This document shows positions 16,340 through 25,477 of a stretch of DNA of 59,636 nucleotides, in pieces. The stretch spans positions 1 to 59,636 of the forward strand of contig CAZLHO010000011.1 of NCBI GenBank assembly GCA_964559455.1, in the 5' to 3' direction. The translations under genes and the position numbers were made by a program. Within the stretch, counting starts at the first letter, position 1, and the number at the start of each line of letters is the position of its first letter. The notes below the pieces were generated by a model, which saw only the letters and a program-made list of their open reading frames with translations, was not told the DNA's origin and did no database searches. The DNA is from CAZLHO01 sp964559455. Lineage in GTDB: Bacteria; Krumholzibacteriota; Krumholzibacteriia; LZORAL124-64-63.

Positions 16340-17355
16340 CCGATGTCCTCCCTGGCCTGGGCGAGCAGTTCGTCCAGGGCCTGTTCGATGCCGGATACGG
16401 GCCGCCAGCCCGTGACCCGGCGCAGCTTGGTGGCGTCGCCCACGAGGCAGGGGATGTCGGCGGGCCGGAAGCGTTCAGGATCCTTCTCCACGGTCACCGG
16501 CACGCTGGCGGCGGCCAGCAACCGGTCCAGACCTTCCCGGATGCTCAGGCTCCGGCCCGAGCAGACGTTGTAGACCTGGCCGGGCAGACCGCGCTCGGCC
16601 AGCAGCCGGTAGGCGTCGACCGCGTCGCGGACGTGCATGAAGTCGCGCCGGGCGCCGAGGTCGCCGACGCGCAGCACGGGTTCCTGCTCGCCCCGCTCGA
16701 TCGCCGCGACCTGGCGGGCGAAGGAGGGGAAGACGAAGCGGGCGTCGTGGCCGGGACCGGTGTGGCTGAAGGCGCGGCTGACGACGACCGGCACCGCGAA
16801 GGCGGCGTGGTACTGCAGGCAGAGCAGGGACTGGGCGGCCTTGCTGACGCCGTAGGGCGAGATCGGCCGCAGGGGCGCGCGTTCGGTCAGGGGCGCGTCG
16901 CCGGCGGGGCGGCCGTACTCCTCGGCGGATCCGGCGGCGACGATGCGGGGGCGCTCGTCCGCGGGCAGCGGGCGGACCGCCTCGAGCAGGTTCAGGGTCC
17001 CGCCGAGGTTGGCGCGGAAGGTGCCGGCGGGGTCGTCGAAGGATTGGGCCGCCGAGCTCTGTCCCGCCAGGTGGTAGACGACGCGGGGCCGGAAGCGCTC
17101 CAGGACCTCGGCCGCCGCGTCGGGCTCGTCGAGGGCCCGCGAGAGCAGCGTCCACTCGGCGCCGGGGGCGCGGTAGATCCATTCGCCGTCGTCGCCGCCG
17201 GCCAGCGCGCTCGCGCCGATGCGGGACGGGGCGGCGCCGTCGGCGACGAGGCCCAGTCCGACCACCGTCTCGCCGGCGGACAGCAGGGCGTCGACGAGCC
17301 AGCCGCCGACGAATCCGTTGGCCCCGGTGACCAGGCTGTCGATCCGCTCGTTCAC
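16336..17355 (-). CDS. NAD-dependent epimerase/dehydratase, probable GDP-4-keto-6-deoxymannose reductase
   Basis: 339 aa extended SDR. TGANGFVGGWLVDALL, VVYHLAGQSS, AAGSAEEYG, and the YxxxK pair in SPYGVSKAAQSLL are visible, with SHTGPGHDARFVFPSFARQV and RRDFMHVRDAV typical of the Rmd/Gmd branch. Next to a GDP-mannose dehydratase homologue it most simply makes GDP-rhamnose. Substrate is inferred from neighbours. The overlap with ugd and a 4-bp gap from the gene upstream indicate an operon. Confidence 0.82.
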   Translation of the reverse strand: MNERIDSLVTGANGFVGGWLVDALLSAGETVVGLGLVADGAAPSRIGASALAGGDDGEWIYRAPGAEWTLLSRALDEPDAAAEVLERFRPRVVYHLAGQSSAAQSFDDPAGTFRANLGGTLNLLEAVRPLPADERPRIVAAGSAEEYGRPAGDAPLTERAPLRPISPYGVSKAAQSLLCLQYHAAFAVPVVVSRAFSHTGPGHDARFVFPSFARQVAAIERGEQEPVLRVGDLGARRDFMHVRDAVDAYRLLAERGLPGQVYNVCSGRSLSIREGLDRLLAAASVPVTVEKDPERFRPADIPCLVGDATKLRRVTGWRPVSGIEQALDELLAQAREDIG

Positions 17356-17359
17356 GTTC

Positions 17360-18328
17360 TCAGCTCTCGACGGCGACGCGGGCGCGCCAGAAGTCCAGGG
17401 TGTCGCTCAGGGTCTGCTCGAAGGGGATCGCGGGCTCCCAGCCGGTGGCGGCGTGGAAGCGGGCGGCCGAACCGAGCAGGACCATGACGTCCGAGGGGCG
17501 CATGCGGGCGGGATCCTGCTCGACGCGGATCTGGACCGAGGCCAGGGCGACGAGCCGGTCCAGCATGTCGCCGATGCGGATGTCGCGGCCGGAGCAGAGG
17601 TTGTAGACCTCGCCCTTCACGCCCTTCTCCAGGGCCAGCCGGTAGCCGCGGACCATGTCGCGCACGTCGGTGAAATCGCGGGTGGCGTCGAGGTTGCCCG
17701 TGCGGATCACCGGTTCCTGACGGCCCGCCTCGATCAGGGCGATCTGGCGGGCGAAGTTGCTGACGACGAAGACCTCGCCGCGGCGCGGGCCGGTGTGGTT
17801 GAAGCCGCGGGTGCGCACCACGTCCAGACCGTAGCTGCGGTAGTACTGCCAGGCCAACATGTCCTGGGTCACCTTGCTCACGGCGTAGGGGCTCAGCGGG
17901 CGCAGGGGGTTGTCCTCGGTGATCGGCGTCTCCTCGGGCAGGACCAGGCCGTACTCCTCGCTGCTGCCGGCGATCTGGACGCGGCAGGGCTTGTCCAGCC
18001 CACGCAGGGCCTCGAAGAGGTTCAGCTGGCCGCGGATGTTCGTCGTCAGCGTGGCGTCGGGCTCCTGCCAGCTGGTGGGCACGAAGGACTGGGCGGCCAG
18101 GTGGAAGACCAGGTCGGGGGAGACCTCGGCCACGACGTCGCGCATGCGCCCGGGGTCGGTGATGTCGCCCTCGACGAAGGTCACGCGACCCGCCAGGTGC
18201 GTCACGTTCTCGGTGCGGCTCCGCCAGCGGCGCAGGCCGAAGACCTCGTAGCCGCCCTCGTCGAGCAGGTGGTCGGCGAGGTGCGAGCCGGCGAAGCCGG
18301 TGATGCCCGTGATCAGAACTTTCTTCAT
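17360..18328 (-). CDS. gmd: GDP-mannose 4,6-dehydratase-like SDR
   Basis: 322 aa. VLITGITGFAGSHLADHLL, LVFHLAAQSFVPTSWQEP, IAGSSEEYGLV, catalytic Y/K in SPYAVSKVTQDML, RGFNHTGPRRGEVFVVSNF and RDFTDVRDMVRGY are all Gmd-type. It would convert GDP-mannose to GDP-4-keto-6-deoxymannose. It is shorter than E. coli Gmd (about 370 aa) and similar in size to RmlB/Rmd relatives, so a related nucleotide-sugar dehydratase is possible. GAGGAGAGGGC precedes the ATG. Confidence 0.8.
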   Translation of the reverse strand: MKKVLITGITGFAGSHLADHLLDEGGYEVFGLRRWRSRTENVTHLAGRVTFVEGDITDPGRMRDVVAEVSPDLVFHLAAQSFVPTSWQEPDATLTTNIRGQLNLFEALRGLDKPCRVQIAGSSEEYGLVLPEETPITEDNPLRPLSPYAVSKVTQDMLAWQYYRSYGLDVVRTRGFNHTGPRRGEVFVVSNFARQIALIEAGRQEPVIRTGNLDATRDFTDVRDMVRGYRLALEKGVKGEVYNLCSGRDIRIGDMLDRLVALASVQIRVEQDPARMRPSDVMVLLGSAARFHAATGWEPAIPFEQTLSDTLDFWRARVAVES

Positions 18329-18355
18329 GCCCTCTCCTCGAATGCGCGCGGCGGT

Positions 18356-18787
18356 TCAGGGGTTCCCGAGTCTCAGCCACTCCTTGTAGATGCAACGGTC
18401 CATGACCACGGCCAGGCCGGCGTCGCGGGCCTTGCCGGCGGCTTCCGCGTGGATCACGCCCTCCTGCAGCCAGAGCACCCGGGCGCCGTGGGTGATGGTC
18501 TCGTCGACGACCGCCGGCACGGCCTCGCTGCGACGGAAGACGTTCACGATGTCGACGGTCACCGGCAGGTCGGCCAGGCCGGGGACGACGGGGCGGCCCA
18601 GGACCTCTTTCAGGGTGGGGTTGACGCCGTAGACCTCGTAGCCCTGCCCGATCAGGAAGCGGGCGATGCCGTGGCTGGCGCGGTCCGGCTTGTCGGAGAT
18701 CCCCACCACGGCCACGCGTTTCCCGTCCCGCAGGATCTCGCGCAGGCGGTCGTCGTCGGGGACGAAGGGGTCGTTCCGGTCGGCCAT
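18356..18787 (-). CDS. CoA-binding domain protein (YccU-like)
   Basis: 143 aa single Rossmann domain. RVAVVGISDKPDRASHGIAR, GYEVYGVNPTLKEVLGRP, IVNVFRRSEAVPAVVDE, VLWLQEGVIH and the C-terminal VVMDRCIYKEWLRL match the stand-alone CoA_binding_2 family. Biochemical role is unknown. The ATG at 18787 follows GGAGGAACC; an upstream in-frame extension to 18877 lacks family similarity. It heads the minus-strand sugar operon but need not be functionally related. Confidence 0.85.
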   Translation of the reverse strand: MADRNDPFVPDDDRLREILRDGKRVAVVGISDKPDRASHGIARFLIGQGYEVYGVNPTLKEVLGRPVVPGLADLPVTVDIVNVFRRSEAVPAVVDETITHGARVLWLQEGVIHAEAAGKARDAGLAVVMDRCIYKEWLRLGNP

Positions 18788-19064
18788 GGTTCCTCCGCGG
18801 GAGGTGAGCGGCGCGGGCCCGCCCCGTTCACAGAAATCCGGGACGAAGCATGGTCCCGGAGGCGGCTGACGCGTCAAGTGCCTGGATACGGGCCCAATCT
18901 ACCGGCTGTCGGAGATCTTGTCCAGTTCTTCGGCATGGCGGCCGTGACGCCTTGGGGATGGATCTTGGCCGGCCCAGTGATTAAGATTCTCCGCAACCGA
19001 ACGCGGCGCCGCCCACGTCCCGGCGCCCCCGGCCCCCGCGCGTCCCCGAGGGAAGGATGGAACC

Positions 19065-21077
19065 GTGAGCCCCCTTTTCATGACCCTGCTGCTCGTCCTC
19101 GCCCTGGCTCTCTTCGCCGGCACCGTCTCCAGCCGTCTGCTGGTGCTGCGGGCCGCCCAGCCGGAGGTGCGCTGGGACCGGATCGGCGCCCGCCTGCGGC
19201 GCCTGCTGACCATCGGTTTCGGCCAGAGCCGCCTGCTCTACGAGCGGGGCGCGGGCTGGATGCACGCCGGCATCTTCGCCGGCTTCCTGGTGGTGTCGCT
19301 GCGCACCCTGACCCTCTTCGGCCGCGGCTACGACGCCGACTTCCACCTGCCCCTGCTGGGCGGCGGGCTGGGCCTGGCCTACGCCGCGCTCAAGGACGCC
19401 TTCGCCCTGGTCGTCCTGCTCGCGGTCCTGGTCGGCCTCTGGCGCCGGCTGGCGCTGCGCCCCGAGCGGCTGCACCTGAACCTGGAAGGCGTGCTGATCC
19501 TGCTCTGGATCGCCGCGCTGATGGTCAGCGACCTGCTGGGCGACGCGGCGGCCTTCACGCTGGAGCCGGGGCAGCGCGAGGTCGGCTGGGCCTTCGCCTC
19601 GACCGCGCTGCGCGGCGTCTGGACGGGCGTCGACCCCGCGACCACGGCCTTCTGGGCGCAGGCCCTCTTCTGGGCCCACGTCGTTCTGGTGCTGGCGTTT
19701 TTGAACTTCCTGCCCTTCGGCAAGCATTTCCACGTGCTGACCGCCCTGCCCAACGTCTTCCTGATGAAGCTGGACCCGCCGGCCGTGCTCGACCGCATGG
19801 ATTTCGAGGGCAAGGAGAGCTTCGGCGTGGGCAAGCTGGAGGACTATTCCTGGCGGCGCCTGCTGGACATGTACACCTGCACCGAATGCGGCCGTTGCAC
19901 GGTGCACTGCCCGACCGCGACCACGGGCAAGCCGCTGCGGCCCCGTGAGCTGATCACCGAGCAGCGCGACCACCTCTACGCCCACGCCGCCGCCTTCGAG
20001 AAGGTGGGCAAGCTGAAGGCCATGGGGCGCGAGGGGGAGGCCGCCGCGGCGGCGGCGGCGATCGCGCGCGAGCCCCTGGCCGGCGGTGTCGTCGCCGAGG
20101 ACGAGATCTGGGCCTGCACCACCTGCGGCTACTGCCAGACGGTCTGTCCGGTGGCCATCGAGCACGTCGGCCACGTCGTCGACCTGCGCCGCTACCTGAC
20201 CATGACCGAGGCGAAGATGCCCGGCGAGCTGACCAACGCCCTGAAGGGCCTGGAGAACAACAGCAATCCCTGGAACGTCGGCGCCGCCGGCCGCGAGGAC
20301 TGGATCGGCGACCTGGCGGTGCCGCGCCTGCGCGACAAGGGTTCGGCCGAGTGGCTGCTCTTCGTCGGCTGCGCCGGCGCCTTCGACGAGCGCAACAAGG
20401 ACGTCCTGCGCGCCCTCTGCCGCCTGCTGGACCGGGCCGGCGTCGACTACGCCGTGCTCGGGACCGAAGAGGGCTGCTGCGGCGACCCGGCGCGCCGCAT
20501 GGGGCACGAATACCTCTTCCAGATGCAGGCCGAACACAACGTGGCCGCCCTGAAGAAGTACGGCGTGACGAAGGTCGTCACCGCCTGTCCGCACGGCTAC
20601 AACATGATCCGCAACGAGTACCCGCAGTTCGGCCTGGAGGGGGTCGAGGTCCTGCACCACGCCGAACTGCTGCAGCGGCTGGTGGCCGACGGCAGGCTGC
20701 CCCTGGCCGGCGGCGAGGCCGAGACGGTGACCTACCACGACAGCTGCTACCTGGGCCGCCACAACGAGGTCTACGCCGCGCCGCGGGCCGTGGTCGACGC
20801 CGTGCCGGGCCTGAACCGGGTCGAGATGCCCCGCCACGGCCGCGACGGTTTCTGCTGCGGCGCCGGCGGCGCGCGCATGTTCATGGAGGAGAGCCTGGGC
20901 ACGCGCATCAACCAGAACCGCCTGGACGAGGCCGCCGGCACCGGCGCCGCCGCTGTCTGCACGGCCTGTCCCTTCTGCCTGACGATGCTCGGCGACGGCA
21001 TCAAGGAGACGGGCCGCGAGGACTCGATGCGCGCCCAGGACCTGGCCGAACTGCTGGAGAGCCGGTTGGCGGACTGA
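19065..21077 (+). CDS. Membrane Fe-S oxidoreductase, HdrD/NarI-like ETF:quinone oxidoreductase (EMO type)
   Basis: 670 aa. The N-terminal 230 residues hold about five hydrophobic helices like the cytochrome-b NarI/HdrE fold, with a histidine-bearing WMHAGIFAGF. Then two ferredoxin-type 4Fe-4S motifs, CTECGRCTVHCP (from 272) and CTTCGYCQTVCP (from 351), and two CCG domains, EEGCCGDP (about 471) and FCCGAGGAR (about 597). This is the architecture of the EtfAB:(methyl)menaquinone oxidoreductases described beside etfAB in anaerobes, which move electrons from acyl-CoA dehydrogenases to the quinone pool. etfBA lies 1.2 kb away. The GTG at 19065 follows GGAAGGATGG. Electron acceptor is inferred. Confidence 0.85.
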   Translation: MSPLFMTLLLVLALALFAGTVSSRLLVLRAAQPEVRWDRIGARLRRLLTIGFGQSRLLYERGAGWMHAGIFAGFLVVSLRTLTLFGRGYDADFHLPLLGGGLGLAYAALKDAFALVVLLAVLVGLWRRLALRPERLHLNLEGVLILLWIAALMVSDLLGDAAAFTLEPGQREVGWAFASTALRGVWTGVDPATTAFWAQALFWAHVVLVLAFLNFLPFGKHFHVLTALPNVFLMKLDPPAVLDRMDFEGKESFGVGKLEDYSWRRLLDMYTCTECGRCTVHCPTATTGKPLRPRELITEQRDHLYAHAAAFEKVGKLKAMGREGEAAAAAAAIAREPLAGGVVAEDEIWACTTCGYCQTVCPVAIEHVGHVVDLRRYLTMTEAKMPGELTNALKGLENNSNPWNVGAAGREDWIGDLAVPRLRDKGSAEWLLFVGCAGAFDERNKDVLRALCRLLDRAGVDYAVLGTEEGCCGDPARRMGHEYLFQMQAEHNVAALKKYGVTKVVTACPHGYNMIRNEYPQFGLEGVEVLHHAELLQRLVADGRLPLAGGEAETVTYHDSCYLGRHNEVYAAPRAVVDAVPGLNRVEMPRHGRDGFCCGAGGARMFMEESLGTRINQNRLDEAAGTGAAAVCTACPFCLTMLGDGIKETGREDSMRAQDLAELLESRLAD

Positions 21078-21091
21078 CCCGCGACCGCCGC

Positions 21092-21119
21092 TTGCGAAAG
21101 GCGACCTTTACGGTATGAT
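21092..21119 (+). promoter_or_regulatory. Candidate promoter for the FabK/NMO-like gene
   Basis: TTGCGA (21092-21097), 16-bp spacer, TATGAT (21114-21119), in the 100-bp gap after the Fe-S oxidoreductase gene. Confidence 0.55.
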
Positions 21120-21122
21120 GGG

Positions 21123-21152
21123 ACCGCCGCCCTTCGTCGAGGGGGCGGCGGT
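21123..21152 (+). promoter_or_regulatory. GC-rich hairpin at the 5' end of the FabK/NMO-like transcript
   Basis: ACCGCCGCCC (21123-21132) / GGGCGGCGGT (21143-21152), 10-bp perfect stem, followed by TTCGC rather than a T run. It may terminate the upstream transcript weakly or be a 5' stabiliser of the downstream one. Confidence 0.5.
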
Positions 21153-21177
21153 TTCGCATCGATCACGGAGGGTACCC

Positions 21178-22224
21178 ATGTCCGCCTACGAACCCGTCCG
21201 CACGACCCCGGATCTGGACCGTCTCTGGCGCCGCGGCGCCGAGTTCTTCGGCAGCCCGGTGCCGATCATGTGCGGCGCCATGACCTGGATCTCGGATCCG
21301 GCCCTGGTGTCGGCCTTCAGCAACCTGGGGGGCTTCGCCTCGCTGGCCGGCGGCAACATGCCGCCCGAGATGTTCGCCGCGGCCATCGACGAGACGCGCA
21401 CCCTGACCGACCGGCCCTTCGGCGCCAACATCATCGTCATCGCGCCCAACTACCGGCGGCATCTCGACATCCTCTGCGAGAAGAAGCTCAGCCACGTCTT
21501 CTTCGCCGGCTCGATCCCCCGCCAGAGCGAGGTGCGGCAGGCCAAGGACAGCGGCGCCAAGGTGGTCTGCTTCGCCTCGACGGCATCGATGGCCGAGCGG
21601 ATGCTGGGCTACGGCGCCGACGCCCTGATCCTGGAGGGATCGGAGGCGGGCGGGCACATCGGGCACGTATCGACGACGGTGCTGCTGCAGGAGATCCTCT
21701 TCCCCTACCACGAGCGCCTGCCGATCTTCGTCGCCGGCGGCATCGCCGACGGCCGCATGATCGGCCACCTCTGCCTGATGGGGGCGGCCGGCGCCCAGCT
21801 CGGCACCCGCTTCGTCGTGGCCGCGGAATGCCAGGCCCATCCGAAGTTCAAGGAGGCCTTCATCCGGGCCCGCTCGCGCGAGGCGATCGCCACGCCGCAG
21901 TACAGCTCCAAGCTGCCCGTGGTCGCCGTGCGCGCCCTGAACAACCGGGCGATGCACCGTTTCGGCGAGCTGCAGATGGAGCTGCTCGAGAAGCTGGCCC
22001 GGGGCGATCTGGGCCGGCAGGAAGCCCAGTTCGAGGTCGAGAAGTACTGGGTGGGCTCGCTGCGCGAAGGGGCGATCGACGGCGACGTCGACAAGGGTTC
22101 GCTGATGGCCGGACAGTCGGTGGGGCTGATCCGGAAGGAGCAGCCGCTGCGGGAGATCCTGCAGCAGCTGGTCGACGAGGCGGACGAGGCGGTGCGCTCC
22201 GTGAGGGGGCGGCTGCCGGCCTAG
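21178..22224 (+). CDS. Nitronate monooxygenase / enoyl-ACP reductase II (FabK-like) flavoprotein
   Basis: 348 aa TIM-barrel FMN protein. PVPIMCGAMTWISDPALVSA, GGFASLAGGNMPPEMF, PFGANIIVIAPN, the phosphate-binding LILEGSEAGGHIGHVST, PIFVAGGIADGRM and GAQLGTRFVVAAEC are family motifs. FabK uses NADH to reduce enoyl-ACP; NMO oxidises nitronates. The two cannot be separated by eye. Its place between an EMO-type gene and etfBA fits a fatty-acid or acyl-CoA redox role. GGAGGGTACCC precedes the ATG. Confidence 0.85.
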   Translation: MSAYEPVRTTPDLDRLWRRGAEFFGSPVPIMCGAMTWISDPALVSAFSNLGGFASLAGGNMPPEMFAAAIDETRTLTDRPFGANIIVIAPNYRRHLDILCEKKLSHVFFAGSIPRQSEVRQAKDSGAKVVCFASTASMAERMLGYGADALILEGSEAGGHIGHVSTTVLLQEILFPYHERLPIFVAGGIADGRMIGHLCLMGAAGAQLGTRFVVAAECQAHPKFKEAFIRARSREAIATPQYSSKLPVVAVRALNNRAMHRFGELQMELLEKLARGDLGRQEAQFEVEKYWVGSLREGAIDGDVDKGSLMAGQSVGLIRKEQPLREILQQLVDEADEAVRSVRGRLPA

Positions 22225-22247
22225 TCCTTCCCGGCGCGAAAAAATGA

Positions 22248-22279
22248 GAGGCCCCCGACCCTTCCGGGCCGGGGGCCTC
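22248..22279 (-). terminator. Terminator of the etfBA transcript
   Basis: Inverted repeat 22248-22261/22266-22279 with core GAGGCCCCCG/CGGGGGCCTC. On the minus strand it is followed by a T run (the AAAAAA at 22239-22244 read in reverse). It lies between convergent genes and may also stop the plus-strand transcript. Confidence 0.8.
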
Positions 22280-22301
22280 GACGCGTCCGCGGCGCACGCG
22301 G

Positions 22302-23270
22302 TCAGTCCAGGGCCTTCACGGCCTCCTGGAACGCCGGCACCACATCGAAGAGGTCCGCAACTACACCGTAGTCCGCGGCCTTGAAGATCGGCGCGTTGGG
22401 ATCCTTGTTGATCGCCACGATGCACTTGGACGACGACATGCCGGCCAGGTGCTGGATGGCTCCGCTGATGCCCACGGCCACGTAGAGGTTGGGGCTGACC
22501 GTCTTGCCGGTCTGGCCCACCTGGTTGGCGTGGGGCACCCAGCCCGCGTCGACGATGGCGCGGCTGGCGCCGGCGGCGGCTCCCATGGCGTCGGCCAGGT
22601 CCTCGATCAGCTTGTAGTTCGCGGCTTCCTTCAGGCCGCGCCCGCCCGAGACGATCCTCTCGGCCTCGGTCAGCTCGATCTTCTTGCCGGCGGCGGCCTG
22701 GACCTCCTTCACCACGGCCTTCGGCGCGGCGCCGGAGAGGTCGGGGGCGAAGGGCTCGGCGGCGGCCGTGCCTCCCACTTCGTTCAGGGTGAAGGCGTTG
22801 GGCCGGATCCCGACGACGGCCGTGGCCGTCTTCGGGGCGACGTCGACGTAGCACTTGCCGGCGAAGATCGGGCGCCGGACGACGAAGCCGTCGTCCCAGC
22901 TCAGGCCGACGCTGTCGCTGAGGCAGGCGCAGTCCAGCCGGGCCGCCAGGCGGGGGCCCAGCTCCTTGCCCATGGCGGTCGAGCCCAGCAGCAGCAGGTC
23001 GGGCTGCTGCGCCTTCACGAACTGGGCCAGGGCCTCGGTCCAGGTCTCGCAGTTGTAGTCCGCGAAGGCGGCGTCGGTGGCGGTGAAGATCTTGTGGGCC
23101 CCGTACTTCCCGGCCTCGGCCGCGGCGTCGCAGTCGGCGCCGTGCAGGTGCACGGCCCAGACCTCGCCGCCGGCGGCGTCCACGATCCGGCGGGCCTCGC
23201 TGAGCATCTGCCACGAGACCTTCTTGATCTCGCCGGCGCGCTGCTCGATGAAAACGGCGATGTTCGGCAT
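22302..23270 (-). CDS. etfA: Electron transfer flavoprotein alpha subunit
   Basis: 322 aa. N-terminal domain IAVFIEQRAGEIKKVSWQML, LLLLGSTAMGKELGPRLAAR, ERIVSGGRGLKEA, and the C-terminal FAD domain GQTGKTVSPNLYVAVGISGA, HLAGMSSSKCIVAINKDP, IFKAADYGVVADLFDVVP. It forms a soluble heterodimer with EtfB that collects electrons from acyl-CoA dehydrogenases. It lies 13 bp downstream of etfB. Confidence 0.97.
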   Translation of the reverse strand: MPNIAVFIEQRAGEIKKVSWQMLSEARRIVDAAGGEVWAVHLHGADCDAAAEAGKYGAHKIFTATDAAFADYNCETWTEALAQFVKAQQPDLLLLGSTAMGKELGPRLAARLDCACLSDSVGLSWDDGFVVRRPIFAGKCYVDVAPKTATAVVGIRPNAFTLNEVGGTAAAEPFAPDLSGAAPKAVVKEVQAAAGKKIELTEAERIVSGGRGLKEAANYKLIEDLADAMGAAAGASRAIVDAGWVPHANQVGQTGKTVSPNLYVAVGISGAIQHLAGMSSSKCIVAINKDPNAPIFKAADYGVVADLFDVVPAFQEAVKALD

Positions 23271-23283
23271 CGGATTCCTCCCG

Positions 23284-24066
23284 TCAGATGACCTTGGCTT
23301 CCTCGCGCAGCAGGCGCGCCAGCTCCTTGGCGGCGGCGGCCGGATCGTCGGCCTCGACGATCTTGCACTCGGCGCGCGCGGGCGGCGGGCTGTACTGACG
23401 GATTTCCGTCTGGGGGGCGGGCACCTCGACGCCCAGATCGGCGCAGGTCAGCACCTCCATCGGCTTCATGCCGGCCTTCATGATGTTGGGCAGGCTGGGC
23501 AGGCGGGGCTCGTTCAGGCCCTTCTGGCAGGTGATCACCGCGGGCAGCGCACCGGCGATGATCTCGGCGCCGCCCTCGATCTCGCGGGTCGCCGTGAATT
23601 CGCCGTCGCCCAGTTCGAGCTTCACGACCACGGCGGCGTGGCCCCAGCCCAGCTTCTCGGCGAGCATGACCCCGGTCTGGGCCGCGTCGTCGTCGATGGC
23701 CTGCTTGCCGGTCAGCACCAGGTCGTAGCCGTCGCGGGCGACGACCGCGGCCAGCACGGCGGCCACCGCGGCGGGTTCGGCCAGCTCCAGGGCGGGCTCG
23801 TCGATGCGGATCGCCTTGTCGCAGCCGACGGCCAGGCAGTCCTTCTTCAGGGTCTCCTGGACGCGCTCGGGGCCGATGACGACGGCCGTGACCTCGCAGC
23901 CCTCGCCGAGCCGCTCCTTGATCTGCACGGCCTCCTCGACGGCGTAGGCGTCGTAGGGGTTCAGCACGCGGGTGAATCCGGACCGGTCCAGTTCCGGCGC
24001 GGGTCCGGGCAGGTTGATCCGGGTCTCCGAATCGGGCACCTGCTTGACGCAGACAGCAATCTTCAT
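23284..24066 (-). CDS. etfB: Electron transfer flavoprotein beta subunit
   Basis: 260 aa. MKIAVCVKQVPDSETRIN, LNPYDAYAVEEAVQIKERLG, VVIGPERVQETLKKDCLAVG, LTGKQAIDDDAAQTGVMLAE and the AMP-site region are intact. The ATG at 24066 is taken because MKIAVCVKQVPD is the canonical start and AGGA lies before it; the frame is open to 24096. Transcribed with etfA. It is probably the electron donor for the membrane Fe-S oxidoreductase at 19065. Confidence 0.96.
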   Translation of the reverse strand: MKIAVCVKQVPDSETRINLPGPAPELDRSGFTRVLNPYDAYAVEEAVQIKERLGEGCEVTAVVIGPERVQETLKKDCLAVGCDKAIRIDEPALELAEPAAVAAVLAAVVARDGYDLVLTGKQAIDDDAAQTGVMLAEKLGWGHAAVVVKLELGDGEFTATREIEGGAEIIAGALPAVITCQKGLNEPRLPSLPNIMKAGMKPMEVLTCADLGVEVPAPQTEIRQYSPPPARAECKIVEADDPAAAAKELARLLREEAKVI

Positions 24067-24136
24067 GGGTCCTCCCAGGGTCCCGGGTCCGCTCACGATT
24101 TCGGATCAGGAATAATAGGCGGGCCGCCCGGGGGCG

Positions 24137-25477
24137 TCAACCGGCCGCGGCCCGACCCCTTTCCAGCGCTCCGCCCTCGCGGGCGTCGGCGCGCTTCAGC
24201 AACAGCGAGAAGATCAGTCCGACCACGCCCAGCCCCGAGAACATCACCATGCTGGCGGTGTAGTCGTGGGTGGCGTCGCGCAGCAGGCCGTTCAGCCAGG
24301 GGAACAGGGCCAGGCCGACGTTCTGGATCGCCGTGCACAGCCCGAAGGCGGTGCCGGTGTGCGATTCCTTCACCACCAGCGGGATCGAGGGCCACATCGC
24401 CGCGGGCACGAGCACGAAGGCCGCGCCCAGCACGATCATCGGCAGCACCGGATAGATCGTCGTCAGGCCCATCGCCAGGTGGGCCGGGATCATCAGCAGC
24501 GAGCCGACGATCATCATCGTGGCCCGCTTGCCGATGCGGTCGATCAGGTGGCCGGCGAAGGGCGCGCAGATCATCGAGGCGAAGATGATGATCGACGACA
24601 GCCCGCCCGCGGTGCTGAACATGTGCAGGAAGCTCGAGAAGACCTGGGCCAGGAAGCTGCCCGAGGTCTCGGCCACGCGGGCCACGCCCCACTTGTCGGC
24701 GAAGAAGTCGGTGCTCAGGGCCGTGAAGGGGAAGATGGCCGAGTAGAAGGTCACGCAGAGCAGCGACACGTACCAGAAGCTGGGTTTCAGCCTGGCGATC
24801 TGCGAGAAGGTGATCTTGTCCTCGGCGCCGGCCTCCTGCAGGTCGGGCAGGGCGCGCTCGCCGCGGCGGTCCAGCAGCACGTAGACGACGTTGCCCAGCA
24901 GCGAGATCCCGCAGAAGATCACGGCCGCCATCAGCCCGGCGCGGTAGCCGCCGAAGACGTCGGCGATCAGCTCGCCGGTGTTGAAGGCGAAGAGCGTGCC
25001 CAGCCGCGAGACGGTCAGGGCGATGCCGAAGGCCAGGGCGATCTCCTTGTTCTTGAACCAGCGGGCCAGGATCGCGCTCTGGGCCACGACCAGCGGCTCG
25101 CTGCCGGCGCCGAAGAGGAAGCGGCCGATGAAGACCACGGTGATCGACTTGCCCAGGGCCACGACGACCGCGCCCAGGAGCACGAGCAGCGAGAAGATCA
25201 TGCTCGAGCGGCGGGTGCCCAGCCGATCGATCAGGATGCCGCCGCCGAAGACCGCCAGGATCGCGGCGATGCTGTAGGCGGTGTAGAAGCCGCCGATGAC
25301 GCTGCGTCCCGCGCCGAGGTCCTCGACCAGGGAGGGGGCCAGGGCGCCGATGATGTCGTAGGCGAAGTAGCTGCCGAAGGTCAGCAGGCTGGCGAAGGCC
25401 AGCACGCTGAACCGGTAGGCGCGGGTCGACGGGTGGAAGCCGCCGACCGGGCCGGGCGCGGAAGGGGACTGGGTCAT
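24137..25477 (-). CDS. Major facilitator superfamily transporter
   Basis: 446 aa, about 12 hydrophobic helices in two halves. FASLLTFGSYFAYDIIGALA and GGGILIDRLGTRRS (the loop 2-3 MFS motif D-R-x-G-x-R) in the first half; GHLIDRIGKRATMMIVGSLL repeats it in the second. Best matched to the nitrate/oxalate-formate or sugar-phosphate type families by layout, but the substrate is unknown. The ATG at 25477 has AAGGAG upstream; the 5' extension to 25690 is not membrane-like. It shares its divergent 199-bp region with lpdA. Confidence 0.85.
   Translation of the reverse strand: MTQSPSAPGPVGGFHPSTRAYRFSVLAFASLLTFGSYFAYDIIGALAPSLVEDLGAGRSVIGGFYTAYSIAAILAVFGGGILIDRLGTRRSSMIFSLLVLLGAVVVALGKSITVVFIGRFLFGAGSEPLVVAQSAILARWFKNKEIALAFGIALTVSRLGTLFAFNTGELIADVFGGYRAGLMAAVIFCGISLLGNVVYVLLDRRGERALPDLQEAGAEDKITFSQIARLKPSFWYVSLLCVTFYSAIFPFTALSTDFFADKWGVARVAETSGSFLAQVFSSFLHMFSTAGGLSSIIIFASMICAPFAGHLIDRIGKRATMMIVGSLLMIPAHLAMGLTTIYPVLPMIVLGAAFVLVPAAMWPSIPLVVKESHTGTAFGLCTAIQNVGLALFPWLNGLLRDATHDYTASMVMFSGLGVVGLIFSLLLKRADAREGGALERGRAAAG

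Noticed and set aside
18788..19064. Gene in the 277-bp divergent gap before the Fe-S oxidoreductase
   Set aside because: Open frames here only extend neighbouring genes and show no motif; no convincing promoter hexamers could be fixed either.
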